Positions 43,236 through 52,947 are shown, counted from the first letter of the stretch. The stretch is 64,000 nt of DNA from Phyllobacterium sp. 21LDTY02-6 (GCF_023554255.2 NZ_JAMJWD020000001.1:620001-684000); one strand, 5' to 3'. Numbers and translations: made by a program. Notes: a model not told the origin generated them from the sequence alone.

Positions 43236-43844
43236 TCAGCGTGTTACGACTACCCTCGTGCCGACCGCGACATTGTCATAGAGATGCCTGACATCGTCGT
43301 TGGCCATGCGAATGCAGCCCGACGACATGGCCCTGCCGATGGTCCATGGCTGGTTCGTTCCATGGATCCTGTAGAGCGTCGAGCCGATATACATGGCTCT
43401 TGCGCCCAGGGGATTGTCCGGTCCACCCGGCATATAGGCGGGCAGAATACGCCCCTTGGCCGCTTCCCGGGCCCGCATTCGCGCCGGTGGCGTCCAACCC
43501 GGCCATTCGGCCTTGCGCGATATCCTGTTGCTGCCGCTCCATGTGAAGCCTTCCTTGCCGACGCCGATGCCATAGGCGATAGCGCGGCCGGGAGAGGTGA
43601 CGTGGTATAGCCGTCTTTCTCCGGTCCTGATGACGATCGTCCCGGGCTGGTATTTTTCCGATATCGACACACGCTTGCGTGGAATCGGTGAATAATCCGA
43701 GCGATATTTGAGAGTTTGTCCCGGTTGTCTGCCTGCCAGAAATATCTTCTTGACCATGCGATCTTGAGATATCGCAGCAGCCTGCAAGCAACCCAGACAA
43801 AAAACGACACACGTCAGAAAGAAAATCCGTAAAATTTGAACCAT
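43236..43844 (-). CDS. L,D-transpeptidase (YkuD/ErfK family)
   Basis: A 202-residue exported protein. A signal peptide occupies about residues 1-24 (ending LQAAAIS). The YkuD catalytic block is IHGTNQPWTIGRAMSSGCIRMAN, with the nucleophile Cys in SSGCIRM and the His in IHGTN. It forms 3-3 peptidoglycan cross-links or attaches proteins to the wall in the periplasm. GGGGGAGAC before the ATG at 43844 supports the start. It is divergent from a larger L,D-transpeptidase gene, with 282 bases between that show no other gene. Confidence 0.88.
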   Translation of the reverse strand: MVQILRIFFLTCVVFCLGCLQAAAISQDRMVKKIFLAGRQPGQTLKYRSDYSPIPRKRVSISEKYQPGTIVIRTGERRLYHVTSPGRAIAYGIGVGKEGFTWSGSNRISRKAEWPGWTPPARMRAREAAKGRILPAYMPGGPDNPLGARAMYIGSTLYRIHGTNQPWTIGRAMSSGCIRMANDDVRHLYDNVAVGTRVVVTR

Positions 43845-44126
43845 CTGTCTCCCCCAAGGCGGATGCAACGAATCCACTCTACTGTGGCATTATTGCACGT
43901 TCGCGAAAAGAACAGGGGTGATCAACTCGTTGTGTAGTGAATCGAAATGAAATGACTGTTGAATCACGTTACGTTTGCCGCTCGGGCCGGTGAAAATCAT
44001 CTGGGGGAAACGTCGGAGCGTGGGGGCATTGTTAAAACAATCTAAACAGGATGTGCTGAAACTGGAGCGACACAGATTCGATGGCCCGCGCACGATCGCG
44101 GGCGAGATTCCAGTTGGACGGGCATC

Positions 44127-46046
44127 ATGAACACCAGACTATCCAAACGAGCCGTTTTCATCGCCGCGCTCATGTCGGCCACGGCATTTTCCGCGCAGCC
44201 CAGCCTTGCGGCCAGCAATCTGATGGAGCTGTTGTTCCCGTCGCGCCGGATCGAAGCCCAGCCCGTCATGCCCGCCGATCCGCCAAGCAAGCGCACGGCG
44301 GCGCCAGCCCGAAGCCAGCCGGTGCGGGCACCGATCAAGCGCGTCACGGTCACCGCTCCCACGAATTATGACTATAAGCCGGAAACGCTTGTTGCCGTCG
44401 ATTTCAGCAAGGTGGATCCGCAGCTCACTGCATCGGCACATCCTGTCTCCATGGCGCCGACTATGGAGGCTGACAGGTTCGGTCTCAAGATCGATCACCT
44501 GAAGGAAGCACAGGTGCAAGCCGAAAAACGGGTCGCGGACGCCTTGTTGTCGTTCTATGCAACAAACCAGAAGCCGATATGGACCAGTTCATATGATGTC
44601 ACGCCTCAGGCCAAGGCCGTTGTCGCCCAACTGGCGAGAGCGGGTGAAGCCGGCCTTGATCCGCTGGATTATTCGGTGAAACTGCCCGGCGATGCGTATG
44701 ACAGATCCGATATCCCCGGTCGGCTCAAGTTGCTGGCGGAGTTTGAGCTGCAATTGTCGGCTCGCGCGCTCAGATACGCCCTTGATCAGAGCGAGGGGAG
44801 AATCAATCCGAACCGTCTGAGCGGCTTCCACGATCTGGCGACGGAAAAGGTTGAACCACGCGCAATTCTGGAACAGCTTGCCGAGGCGAAGGATCCGACT
44901 GCCGTTCTCGCCAGTTTCGAGCCCAGGAACAAGTGGTATGCCGAGTTGAAGCAGCGTCTGCACGAGATTGCAGACACCGGTCAACCAAGCGTGACCATTG
45001 CACCCGGCACTTTGATCCGGCCCGGTCAAAGCAGCCCCGAACTGCCGAAACTTATGGCGCTCTTGCGAGAAAAGGCACCAAAAGCCTATCTGGAACAGCA
45101 TGATCTGGTGCTGCAGCAGCATCAATCGAGCGAGATCTACGATGAAAGCCTGGTCCAGGCCATCAAGGATTATCAGCTGTCGCAGGGTCGGCGCGCCGAT
45201 GGAATCATCGGTAGCGCCACGATCAAGGCACTGGTTGGCGAATCCAGCCAATCCAAGCGCGACCGCATTCTGTACTCGATGGAGCGGCTCCGGTGGATGC
45301 CGCATGAATTCGGCGAGCGCTATGTCTTCATCAACCAGCCAGCCTATCGCGCCCAGTATTTCAGCGGCGGTACAGAGAAACTGGCGATGAATGTCGTGAT
45401 CGGGTCGCCGAGAAATCAGACCTATTTCTTCAATGACACGATCGAGACGGTGGTTTTCAATCCATCCTGGGGCGTCCCGCGCTCCATCATCCTCAACGAG
45501 ATGATGCCGAAAATCCTGAGCAATCCGTCCTATCTCGAACGAAGCGGATACGAAGTCTATGATCGTACGGGCCGCGTTGTGCCGTCGAGTTCGGTGAATT
45601 GGTCGAAGGTGGCTGCCAGCGGTGGCGGCGTCGGCATCCGGCAGAAGCCAAGTCTCGACAATGCGCTGGGCGAGTTGAAGATTCTCTTCCCCAACAGCCA
45701 TGATATCTACATGCACGACACGCCGGCGAAATCATACTTCAAACGGGACATGCGCGCCCTCAGCCATGGCTGCATCAGGCTCGAAAATCCACGGGGGATG
45801 GCGGCGGCCGTGCTGGAACTGTCAGTCGACGAGTTGAAGCCCTATTTCGGCAAGAACGAGCGCAATGTGAAGGTCAAGTCGCAGTTGCCGGTCTACGTCT
45901 CCTACTTCACGGCATGGCCGGATGCCGCGACGGGCGAAATCAACTATTACGACGATGTCTATGAGCGGGACGCCTATCTGCAAAAGGCCATCGCCAAGAC
46001 CACCGCGCTTCGGCAGGCAGACATGTTGCAGACCGCCAACCTCTAG
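44127..46046 (+). CDS. YcbB-type L,D-transpeptidase with peptidoglycan-binding domain
   Basis: A 639-residue exported protein. The signal peptide spans about residues 1-29 (ending PSLAASN), followed by a Pro/Arg-rich linker. A peptidoglycan-binding domain is seen at SLVQAIKDYQLSQGRRADGIIG, and the YkuD catalytic block is ALSHGCIRLENP with the nucleophile Cys, after MHDTPAKSYF carrying a conserved His. The long scaffold is that of E. coli LdtD (YcbB). It should make 3-3 cross-links in the wall, important in polar-growing Hyphomicrobiales. It converges on the Anbu gene. Confidence 0.9.
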   Translation: MNTRLSKRAVFIAALMSATAFSAQPSLAASNLMELLFPSRRIEAQPVMPADPPSKRTAAPARSQPVRAPIKRVTVTAPTNYDYKPETLVAVDFSKVDPQLTASAHPVSMAPTMEADRFGLKIDHLKEAQVQAEKRVADALLSFYATNQKPIWTSSYDVTPQAKAVVAQLARAGEAGLDPLDYSVKLPGDAYDRSDIPGRLKLLAEFELQLSARALRYALDQSEGRINPNRLSGFHDLATEKVEPRAILEQLAEAKDPTAVLASFEPRNKWYAELKQRLHEIADTGQPSVTIAPGTLIRPGQSSPELPKLMALLREKAPKAYLEQHDLVLQQHQSSEIYDESLVQAIKDYQLSQGRRADGIIGSATIKALVGESSQSKRDRILYSMERLRWMPHEFGERYVFINQPAYRAQYFSGGTEKLAMNVVIGSPRNQTYFFNDTIETVVFNPSWGVPRSIILNEMMPKILSNPSYLERSGYEVYDRTGRVVPSSSVNWSKVAASGGGVGIRQKPSLDNALGELKILFPNSHDIYMHDTPAKSYFKRDMRALSHGCIRLENPRGMAAAVLELSVDELKPYFGKNERNVKVKSQLPVYVSYFTAWPDAATGEINYYDDVYERDAYLQKAIAKTTALRQADMLQTANL

Positions 46047-46064
46047 GTTTCCAGGAATGCCCTG

Positions 46065-46796
46065 TTACTTGATCTGAAACGGCGGCAGGCTCTGAAATGC
46101 GAGTTTCAGCGCCTGCGACCAGCCCTCGGAGATGATCTCGTAATAGGGGTCGTTCCGCTCGATGCGTTTTTCGAATCCGACCCTGAAACTGTCCGTTTCG
46201 TAAAATTGCAGGTCGAGCGGCAAGCCCACCGAGAGGTTGGATTTCAGCGTCGAATCGAACGATACGAGCAACAGTTTCGCTGCTTCTTCGAAGGTGAGGG
46301 CGGGATCATAGGATCGCACGATGATCGGCTTGCCATATTTATGCTCGCCGATCTGGAAGAACGGCGTATCCGGAGTGGCTTCGATGAAGTTGCCCTCGGG
46401 ATAGATCAGGAAGAGGCGCGGGTCTCCGCCCTTGATCTGTCCGCCGAGAATAATGGAAGCCCCGAAGGAGTCGGCGCGTTGTCCCTCGGTATCGACTTCG
46501 TGGATCACGTCGCGGATCGTGTCGCCGATCAGGCGCGCGGTCTGGAACATCGAAGGCATGTCGTAAATGGATGGTGAACGCTCGGAGGGCGCCTTGGTCC
46601 TCTCGTTCAATATGCTGATGACAGCCTGCGTCGTGGCCAGATTTCCAGCGGAAAGAAGGGTGATTACACGGTCACCGGCCTTGGCCCAGGTATACATTTT
46701 CTTGAACGTCGAAATATTGTCGACACCAGCGTTGGTCCTGGTATCGGACATAAACACCAGACCTCGGTCCAGTTTCAGTCCTATGCAATAGGTCAT
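46065..46796 (-). CDS. Anbu (bacterial proteasome homologue) peptidase
   Basis: A 243-residue Ntn-hydrolase-fold protein of the Anbu family. The sequence begins MTYCIGLKLDRGLVFMSDTRTNAGVD, with T2 exposed after Met removal as candidate nucleophile, as in proteasome beta subunits. Asp18 and Lys-containing segments follow (FKKMYTW). Anbu proteins form open helical or ring assemblies; whether they degrade proteins is unclear. It is the last gene of a minus-strand operon with a transglutaminase-like, an alpha-E and an ATP-grasp gene, the characteristic Anbu neighbourhood. Confidence 0.92.
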   Translation of the reverse strand: MTYCIGLKLDRGLVFMSDTRTNAGVDNISTFKKMYTWAKAGDRVITLLSAGNLATTQAVISILNERTKAPSERSPSIYDMPSMFQTARLIGDTIRDVIHEVDTEGQRADSFGASIILGGQIKGGDPRLFLIYPEGNFIEATPDTPFFQIGEHKYGKPIIVRSYDPALTFEEAAKLLLVSFDSTLKSNLSVGLPLDLQFYETDSFRVGFEKRIERNDPYYEIISEGWSQALKLAFQSLPPFQIK

Positions 46797-46826
46797 AACG
46801 AATCCCGTATTCGATCATCCGAGCGA

Positions 46827-47624
46827 TTACTGCTCTACATTGACCTCGACGGCAAGTGATTCAATGGCGGGTCCGAAGCGGACACCGGATACCGGTGCGG
46901 CGTCGCGGTAATCAAGGCCGCAGGCCAGGCGGATATAGGTTTCGTTCGGGCAGATATTGTTCGCGGCATCGAATCCCACCCAGCCGAGGCCGTCGATATG
47001 GGCTTCGGCCCAGGCATGGCTCGCCGTCTGTTCGATCGTATCCAGCATCATCAGATAGCCGGATACATAGCGGGCAGGGATCCCGAGGAGCCGCGCCGAA
47101 GCGAGGAAGGCGTGGGTGTGGTCCTGGCAGACGCCCTGGCCACTAACCAGCGCCTCTTCACCGGTGGTGTTGACATTGGTCGAGCCGGGCACATAGGCGA
47201 TGCGCTGGTTTATGGTTTCCATCAGGCGATGCAATATTGACAGCCGATCGCTGTCCTTCGGCATGGTCGCTGCCAGTTCCCGCAACGCTTCACCAGGTTC
47301 CGTCAGCGGCGTTTCGCGCTCGTAAAGCCAGGTCGGCATGAAATTATAGACCTTGCCAAGCACACCGGCATGATCTTCCGTTTCCACCTTTCCTTCGGCC
47401 CGGATAGTGAGTTGCTGCGCGCCGCGGTCGATATTGATCAGTTGGGTGCGATTGCCATAGCCATCCCGATAATTTGCTTCCTCTGTGGCGCCTTCCAGCG
47501 TCACGCTCCATTCCAGCACCTTTTGCCCGGGCGAATTATGCGGATAAAGCCGCAACCGCTGGATCGCGTAATGCACGGGCGTATCATAGCGGTAGTGCGA
47601 ATTATGCTGGATTGTAAGAAGCAT
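46827..47624 (-). CDS. Transglutaminase-like cysteine protein of the Anbu operon
   Basis: A 265-residue protein. An N-terminal bacterial transglutaminase-like beta domain (LLTIQHNSHYRYDTPVHYAIQ) precedes the core, whose catalytic triad is in QGVCQDHTHAF (Cys), SHAWAEAHI (His) and VGFDAAN (Asp). The reaction may be peptide hydrolysis or ligation. It begins 5 bases after the alpha-E stop (ATG 47624; a TTG at 47633 is possible) and ends 30 bases before the Anbu gene, so all are co-expressed. Confidence 0.9.
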   Translation of the reverse strand: MLLTIQHNSHYRYDTPVHYAIQRLRLYPHNSPGQKVLEWSVTLEGATEEANYRDGYGNRTQLINIDRGAQQLTIRAEGKVETEDHAGVLGKVYNFMPTWLYERETPLTEPGEALRELAATMPKDSDRLSILHRLMETINQRIAYVPGSTNVNTTGEEALVSGQGVCQDHTHAFLASARLLGIPARYVSGYLMMLDTIEQTASHAWAEAHIDGLGWVGFDAANNICPNETYIRLACGLDYRDAAPVSGVRFGPAIESLAVEVNVEQ

Positions 47625-47629
47625 GGTCC

Positions 47630-48571
47630 TCAATCGAAATTGTAGGCTCGGGCAATTTCATTGCTCAAGCTGGTTGTCTCGCAGATTATGTCGCTCAGAA
47701 ACTCGTGCAGGCCATTGTCGAATATGTGACGGATCTCGTTGTTTTCCAGCCGCGTCATGATCGCTTCCGACATGGTGTGGCATTCGTGCCTTGCGCCGTA
47801 GTCGATCGCGAGATGTTGGAGATTGTCGACGATATTCGAATAGCAGAAATTCAATGAACGCGGCATGCGGGAATTGAGTATCAGATAATCCGCTATGTTC
47901 ACTGGGTTGTATTCGACATCGTAGACCCACCGATACGAGCGATGGGCCGAGACGGAGCGCAGAATCGATTCCCACTGAAAATTGTCCAGCGTCGTGCCGA
48001 CATAGGAAATCGACGGCAGAAGGACGTAATATTTCACGTCGAGGATGCGGGCGGTGCTGTCCGCACGTTCCACGAATGTGCCGAGCCTGGCAAAGTTGAA
48101 AATCTCGTTGCGCAACATGGTGCCGTGAAACGCACCGCGGATGATCGCGGTTTCACGCTTGATCTGGTCGAGAACCCGCGGCAGGTCGGTTTCGGCGATC
48201 GCCGAGGCGAGGGTGGCCTTGAGTACCATCCAAGTCTCGTTGACGCTCTCCCAGGCCTCCCGCGTCAGTGCCGTGCGCACCATGCGGGCATTGGATCTGG
48301 CTGTTTCGATGCAGGAGATCACGCTGGAGGGATTGCCGGTATCGCGCAGCAGGTAGTCCGATACGAGGCTTGCATTATACTCGTTGTACTTCGCATCGTA
48401 GCCGATTTTGACGCCTGCGCTCATGAGTACCGAGGACCATTCTTCGGGAGCGTCGGATGTCTTGGTCAGCGCCATTCTCAATCCGGCATCGATGAGCCGC
48501 GCCATATTTTCGGCCCGCTCGATGTAGCGGAACATCCAGTAGAGACCATTCGCAGTACGCCCAAGCAACAT
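47630..48571 (-). CDS. Alpha-E domain-containing protein of the Anbu operon
   Basis: A 313-residue all-helical protein of the alpha-E family. The start MLLGRTANGLYWMFRYIERAENMARLID is diagnostic, and SFERADSTARILD-like repeats follow (TFVERADSTARI). Family members always occur with an ATP-grasp protein and a transglutaminase-like protein, as here. The molecular role is unknown; it may be an acceptor for ATP-grasp-driven peptide bond formation. Confidence 0.92.
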   Translation of the reverse strand: MLLGRTANGLYWMFRYIERAENMARLIDAGLRMALTKTSDAPEEWSSVLMSAGVKIGYDAKYNEYNASLVSDYLLRDTGNPSSVISCIETARSNARMVRTALTREAWESVNETWMVLKATLASAIAETDLPRVLDQIKRETAIIRGAFHGTMLRNEIFNFARLGTFVERADSTARILDVKYYVLLPSISYVGTTLDNFQWESILRSVSAHRSYRWVYDVEYNPVNIADYLILNSRMPRSLNFCYSNIVDNLQHLAIDYGARHECHTMSEAIMTRLENNEIRHIFDNGLHEFLSDIICETTSLSNEIARAYNFD

Positions 48572-48637
48572 ATTCTATGAGTATCCCTCTACAGCGTTCG
48601 GCCTTGGCCCGGCCCTTTGTCACGTTCGTTCACATCG

Positions 48638-50050
48638 CTAGTCGTCCAGGACCCACGTATCCTTGGTACCGCCGCCCTGGCTGGAATTGACCACCAGGGA
48701 GCCCTCTTTCAGGGCTACCCGCGTCAAGCCGCCGGGGGTGATGCGGATGCGATCGGAGACGAGCACGAAAGGCCTCAGATCGACATGCCTTGGCGCAAGT
48801 CCCTTTTCTGTCATGATCGGCGTCGTCGATAGAGCCAGCGTCGGCTGGGCTATGTAGTTCTTTGGATTTGCCTTGAGCTTGAGCGCGAAGGCTTCGCACT
48901 CCTTCTTCGATGCTGCAGGCCCGACCAGCATTCCATATCCGCCCGAGCCATGTACCTCCTTCACGACCAGGCTCGAGAGATTCTCAAGCACATATTTCAG
49001 CGTGTCAGGTTCCGAACAGCGATGTGTCGGGACGTTTTCAAGTATCGCCTTGCGCCCCGTATAAAACTCGACGATCTCGGGCATGTAGGAATAGAGCGCC
49101 TTGTCGTCGGCGATGCCAGTGCCTGGTGCATTGGCAATGGTGATGTTGCCGGAACGATAGACATCCATGATACCGGGAACGCCGAGGGCGGAATCCGGGC
49201 GGAAAGTCAGCGGGTCGAGGAATGCGTCATCCACCCGCCTGTAGAGAACGTCGATGGCACGGTTGCCCTCCGTCGTCCGCATGACGACTTTGCCATTCTC
49301 GACGCGAAGGTCGCCGCCTTCGACGAGTTCGACACCCATCTGATCGGCCAGGAACGCATGTTCGAAATAGGCCGAATTATAGATGCCCGGGGTCAATACC
49401 GCGATCGTCGGGGTTCCCTTGCAGCCCGGTGGCGCTACTGCGGCGAGCGACTGGCGCAACTGCTTCGGATAGGTTTCGACGGGACGGACCTTGATCTGCT
49501 GAAACAGCTCCGGAAAGAGCTGCATCATCGTTTCGCGGTTCTCCAGCATATAGGAAACACCGGAGGGCGTCCGGGCATTATCTTCCAGAACATAGAACTG
49601 ATTTTCTTCGGTTCGGACGATATCGACGCCTATAATGTGGGTATAGACGTTGCCGGGAGGGCGAAAGCCGACCATTTCTGGCAGATAGGCATCATTGTGC
49701 ATGAAAAGTTCGCGCGGGATACGCCCGGCGCGAATGATCTCCTGGCGGTGATATATGTCGTCGAGGAATGCGTTGAGCGCCATGACACGCTGTTCGATGC
49801 CCTGCGAGAGGCGGCGCCATTCGTTTCCGGTGATGATGCGCGGAATGATATCGAAGGGTATCAAGCGCTCGGCGGCTTCCTCGTCGCCATACACGGCAAA
49901 GGTGATCCCGGTTTTCCGGAAGACGTTCTCGGCGTCGATCGCCTTCTGGGCCAGGCGGCCCGAATTTTGCGTGTCGAGCCAATTCTTCAATTGTTGGTAA
50001 GGCGGACGAACAAGGCCGCCGGACTGAATCATTTCATCAAATGGCTTCAC
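48638..50050 (-). CDS. Circularly permuted type 2 ATP-grasp protein of the Anbu operon
   Basis: A 470-residue protein of the circularly permuted ATP-grasp family. Recognisable blocks are FDIIPRIITGNEWRRLSQGIEQR, the ATP-binding ENQFYVLEDNARTPSGVSYMLENR, and VVKEVHGSGGYGMLVGPAASK with a glycine-rich loop. Such enzymes probably form peptide or amide bonds using ATP. It is the first gene of the operon ATP-grasp, alpha-E, transglutaminase, Anbu, with 66 bases to the alpha-E gene. The 210-base region upstream, to 50260, would hold its promoter. Confidence 0.92.
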   Translation of the reverse strand: MKPFDEMIQSGGLVRPPYQQLKNWLDTQNSGRLAQKAIDAENVFRKTGITFAVYGDEEAAERLIPFDIIPRIITGNEWRRLSQGIEQRVMALNAFLDDIYHRQEIIRAGRIPRELFMHNDAYLPEMVGFRPPGNVYTHIIGVDIVRTEENQFYVLEDNARTPSGVSYMLENRETMMQLFPELFQQIKVRPVETYPKQLRQSLAAVAPPGCKGTPTIAVLTPGIYNSAYFEHAFLADQMGVELVEGGDLRVENGKVVMRTTEGNRAIDVLYRRVDDAFLDPLTFRPDSALGVPGIMDVYRSGNITIANAPGTGIADDKALYSYMPEIVEFYTGRKAILENVPTHRCSEPDTLKYVLENLSSLVVKEVHGSGGYGMLVGPAASKKECEAFALKLKANPKNYIAQPTLALSTTPIMTEKGLAPRHVDLRPFVLVSDRIRITPGGLTRVALKEGSLVVNSSQGGGTKDTWVLDD

Positions 50051-50260
50051 TCAAATCCCCCTTTATCGGGTTTATTCAAGCGCGTTCGGCAGAAAAAGCA
50101 AGCATATTCCAACGCGTCGCGATTATGGCGCGTGCAATGCCTAAAAATTGGGCGACAAGCGTGACGCTGGGGCAGCAAAGCCAACTGTTTCAGCGAGATA
50201 TACGGGAGCTGAGCGGTGGAAGGGCCCGACAGTCAGGCGGGCCCCAAATCGTTCACCTGC

Positions 50261-50758
50261 TCAATAGGGCGAGACACACTGCCTGCGTGGGCCATTATAG
50301 GGCTGGTAAGTGTTGTCATAGGCCCGATACGAGCGGTAGCGGTTATAGCACCATTGCGTATGGGAACGTGCGCCGCGGTAAACCGGGCGGTTTATGGTGC
50401 TGCCGATTACGACGCCCGTGCCGAAGGCTGCGAGCGGGAACCATGCACCATCATAATATCTGTAGCCCGGACGGTGGTAACGGTATCCGCGGTAGCCGCC
50501 ATAACGGTGGCCGCGCCAATGCCGATTGCGATGCCAGCGCCGCTCGCCGCGCCAATGACGGCCACCGCGCCAGTGCCGATCGCCCCTCCAGCCCCGGTCG
50601 CCTCGCCAGTGCCGGCGGTGCTGCACATTGAGGAGCGGCGTGTTCCCCGTCTCGATGGCAGGTGGCGTGATCGGCGCCGCATAGACCGGCAGTGCACCGG
50701 TCGAAAACGTGCCAAACGTCATGACTGCCGCCGCAATGAATGATGTAAGCTTTTTCAT
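50261..50758 (-). CDS. BA14K-family secreted basic protein with Trp-Arg-Gly repeats
   Basis: A 165-residue exported protein. The signal peptide is about residues 1-27 (ending LPVYA), and the C-terminal block [21 protein letters not shown] is the BA14K motif of Brucella immunoreactive lectin-like proteins. The middle (residues 47-101) is a low-complexity run of His, Arg, Trp, Gly and Tyr, with WRGDR- and HWRG-type repeats. A hydrophobic Gly-rich segment follows ([17 protein letters not shown]). CGGAGGACCC before the ATG supports the start. Homologues influence cell envelope and adhesion. Confidence 0.85.
   Translation of the reverse strand: MKKLTSFIAAAVMTFGTFSTGALPVYAAPITPPAIETGNTPLLNVQHRRHWRGDRGWRGDRHWRGGRHWRGERRWHRNRHWRGHRYGGYRGYRYHRPGYRYYDGAWFPLAAFGTGVVIGSTINRPVYRGARSHTQWCYNRYRSYRAYDNTYQPYNGPRRQCVSPY
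50456..50620 (-). repeat. Degenerate tandem repeat coding for Trp-Arg-Gly units
   Basis: This part of the BA14K-family gene encodes irregular repeats of the type [11 protein letters not shown] and HWRGER, shifting to YRGYRY further on. The bases repeat correspondingly (CGCCAGTGCCG-like units on the plus strand). Copy number may vary between strains. Confidence 0.6.
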
Positions 50759-50861
50759 GGGTCCTCCGGTTTCCCGAGGTCTGGGCCTCGTTCCATGCCG
50801 GTGGATCAGTGATGCCGGCATTGTCCGATGCCTTCAACGCGCCAGGGTCGTGTTGGTTCCG

Positions 50862-51545
50862 TCAGGCGTTGACAGCCGCCAGGAGGCTGTTGGCCATTTC
50901 CACCTTGAGCTCGCGGAAATGCGAAATGATGCGGCTCGGGCCATAGGCTGAAACATGCTGGTCGGAGTAACCGAAATCAACGGCAATGACCGGAATTCCA
51001 GCCGCCTTGGCCGTTTCGATATCCGTTCGGCTATCGCCCACCATCACGGCGCGGGCGCTGTCGCCATTCGCCTTGCTGATCGTTTCGAACAGATGCCGCG
51101 GATCCGGTTTGCGGAAGGCGAAGCTATCGCCGCCGCAAATGGCGCCGAAGCGGTCGGCCTGCTTCAGGCCGCGGAGCAGCTTCGTCGCCAGGCCCTCGAA
51201 CTTGTTCGTGCAGACGGCGAGAGCGTAACCGGCGGCAGCGAGTTCGTCCATCGCCTCGGCGGCGCCCTCGTAGAGGGCCGAATGCCCAGGCATGTTGGCG
51301 CCATAGTGGTCGATGAAGATCGAGACGAGCCAATCGAGCTGTTCAGGGCTCAGGAGCTTCTGCTGTGCCTCGAATGCCCGTTCGATCATGACCCGTCCGC
51401 CATGGCCGACATATTGGCGCAGCGCGACCGGATCGACCTTTTGCAGCCCTGCTTCGGCCAGGCAATGGTTGAGGCTGTCGAGAAGATCGGGAGCCGTATC
51501 GACAAGCGTCCCATCGAGATCGAAAACAATGATCGGTTTAGACAT
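50862..51545 (-). CDS. gph: Phosphoglycolate phosphatase, HAD family
   Basis: A 227-residue HAD hydrolase. Motif I is [19 protein letters not shown], with both catalytic Asp residues; motif II is CTNKFEG, the motif III Lys lies in FRKPDP and motif IV is [14 protein letters not shown]. The N-terminal cap and DSLNHCL segment match Gph, which removes phosphate from 2-phosphoglycolate made in DNA repair or metabolism. It is divergent from rpiA, with about 120 bases between. Confidence 0.9.
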   Translation of the reverse strand: MSKPIIVFDLDGTLVDTAPDLLDSLNHCLAEAGLQKVDPVALRQYVGHGGRVMIERAFEAQQKLLSPEQLDWLVSIFIDHYGANMPGHSALYEGAAEAMDELAAAGYALAVCTNKFEGLATKLLRGLKQADRFGAICGGDSFAFRKPDPRHLFETISKANGDSARAVMVGDSRTDIETAKAAGIPVIAVDFGYSDQHVSAYGPSRIISHFRELKVEMANSLLAAVNA

Positions 51546-51666
51546 TCTGATCCTGCAAATTCGGAGGGAAATGGTAGATCTGCAATCGATCTTGAGCTTG
51601 ACCCAATTGTCTGACGTGCTAGGGAGCCCGGTGTCAAGTCAAAGCTGGAACGGGAGGGCGAGACCA

Positions 51667-52374
51667 ATGGACGCGAGGGCGCTGAAGATCGAAGCCGCCG
51701 TGACGGCGCTCGCCTATGTTCAGGACGGCATGCGGCTTGGGATAGGCACGGGATCGACCGCCGAGGAATTCGTGCGGGTACTGGCGGACAAGGTGCGCGA
51801 CGGGATGAGCGTGATCGGCGTGCCCACCTCCGAGAGGACGGCCGCTTTGTGCAGGGAACTCGGAGTGCCGCTGACGACGCTCGAGGAAACCCCGGCACTC
51901 GATCTGACTATAGATGGCGCCGACGAGGTCGATCCCGAACTGTCGCTGATCAAAGGCGGTGGCGGTGCTCTTCTTCGCGAGAAGATCGTGGCGGCGGCGT
52001 CCGAACGCATGATCGTCATCGCGGATGCCTCCAAGCGCGTCGACGTGTTGGGAGCGTTTCCCCTGCCGATCGAAGTCAATCGTTTCGGCCTTTCCGCCAC
52101 CCGGCGCGCCATCGAAAGCGCTGCGAGCAATCTCGAATTGTCCGGTCCGATCACATTGAGGATGACGGGCGATCAACCATTTGTTACAGACGGTGGGCAT
52201 TTGATCCTGGATGCATCTTTTGGCCGCATTCCGGATACAAGAGCTTTATCGAGAGCTCTGCACGCCATACCCGGCGTCGTGGAGCATGGGCTATTTCTGG
52301 ATCTGGCGCGCATAGCCATATTGGCCGGTGCTGACGGTATCCAGACACTGACAACGAAGAAAACGGAGCGATAA
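51667..52374 (+). CDS. rpiA: Ribose-5-phosphate isomerase A
   Basis: A 235-residue isomerase that interconverts ribose 5-phosphate and ribulose 5-phosphate. Diagnostic sequences are [40 protein letters not shown] (catalytic Asp and Lys region) and the ending LVDLA-like [14 protein letters not shown]. The ATG at 51667 starts just before the family sequence; the open frame further upstream overlaps gph on the other strand and is not similar. The DUF2059 gene follows after 3 bases. Confidence 0.94.
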   Translation: MDARALKIEAAVTALAYVQDGMRLGIGTGSTAEEFVRVLADKVRDGMSVIGVPTSERTAALCRELGVPLTTLEETPALDLTIDGADEVDPELSLIKGGGGALLREKIVAAASERMIVIADASKRVDVLGAFPLPIEVNRFGLSATRRAIESAASNLELSGPITLRMTGDQPFVTDGGHLILDASFGRIPDTRALSRALHAIPGVVEHGLFLDLARIAILAGADGIQTLTTKKTER

Positions 52375-52377
52375 TTC

Positions 52378-52926
52378 ATGACCCGAGCAACTGGCCTTCG
52401 CCGCTTGATTGCACCTTTGTCCATCGCAATCATGCTGGGCGGCGGATTGTCTGCCTATGCGCAAGACGTCACGCCATCTCACCTGGCTGCTGCACGTGCC
52501 GCCGTTACCGCCATCCGCACGACCGACCAGTTCGATGCAATATTGCCCCAGGTGGCGCAGCAGCTGAAAGCCGAGCTTATCCAGAAGGATCCCAATCTGG
52601 AATCCATAATCAGTTCCACCGTTGACGAGCAGGCGCTGGCCTTGGCCGCGCGCCGCGGCGACCTGGAGAACGAGGCTGCACGCGCCTACGCCGTATCGTT
52701 CACTGAAGAAGAGCTCAACGCGATCACCGGCTTCTACACATCGCCTGCCGGCAAGAAGCTTCTTTCGGAAGGCCCGATCGTGACGCGCGAAGTGCTCAAG
52801 GCAGCTGGCATCTGGGAGCGCGGCATTGCACGCGACCTGGCGCAGGCTGTCGCCGAGAAGGTCGTTGCCGCTGCTGCCGCGACCGCTCCCGCCGCGCCGG
52901 AAGCCCCGGCAGCGCCAAAACCCTGA
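52378..52926 (+). CDS. DUF2059 exported protein with Ala/Pro-rich tail
   Basis: A 182-residue protein with a signal peptide of about 29 residues (ending LSAYA before QDVTPSH). The conserved DUF2059 core is EEELNAITGFYTSPAGKKLLSEGP near residue 115, and the C-terminal 20 residues are almost only Ala, Pro, Glu and Lys. The function of the family is unknown; it is periplasmic. It lies 3 bases after rpiA in the same direction and is closed by a good terminator. Confidence 0.87.
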   Translation: MTRATGLRRLIAPLSIAIMLGGGLSAYAQDVTPSHLAAARAAVTAIRTTDQFDAILPQVAQQLKAELIQKDPNLESIISSTVDEQALALAARRGDLENEAARAYAVSFTEEELNAITGFYTSPAGKKLLSEGPIVTREVLKAAGIWERGIARDLAQAVAEKVVAAAAATAPAAPEAPAAPKP

Positions 52927-52947
52927 TCTGCTGAAATTAATGGTTTA

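Noticed and set aside
48950-50164. 404-codon plus-strand open frame opposite the ATP-grasp gene
   Set aside because: Composition and lack of any motif mark it as antisense noise.
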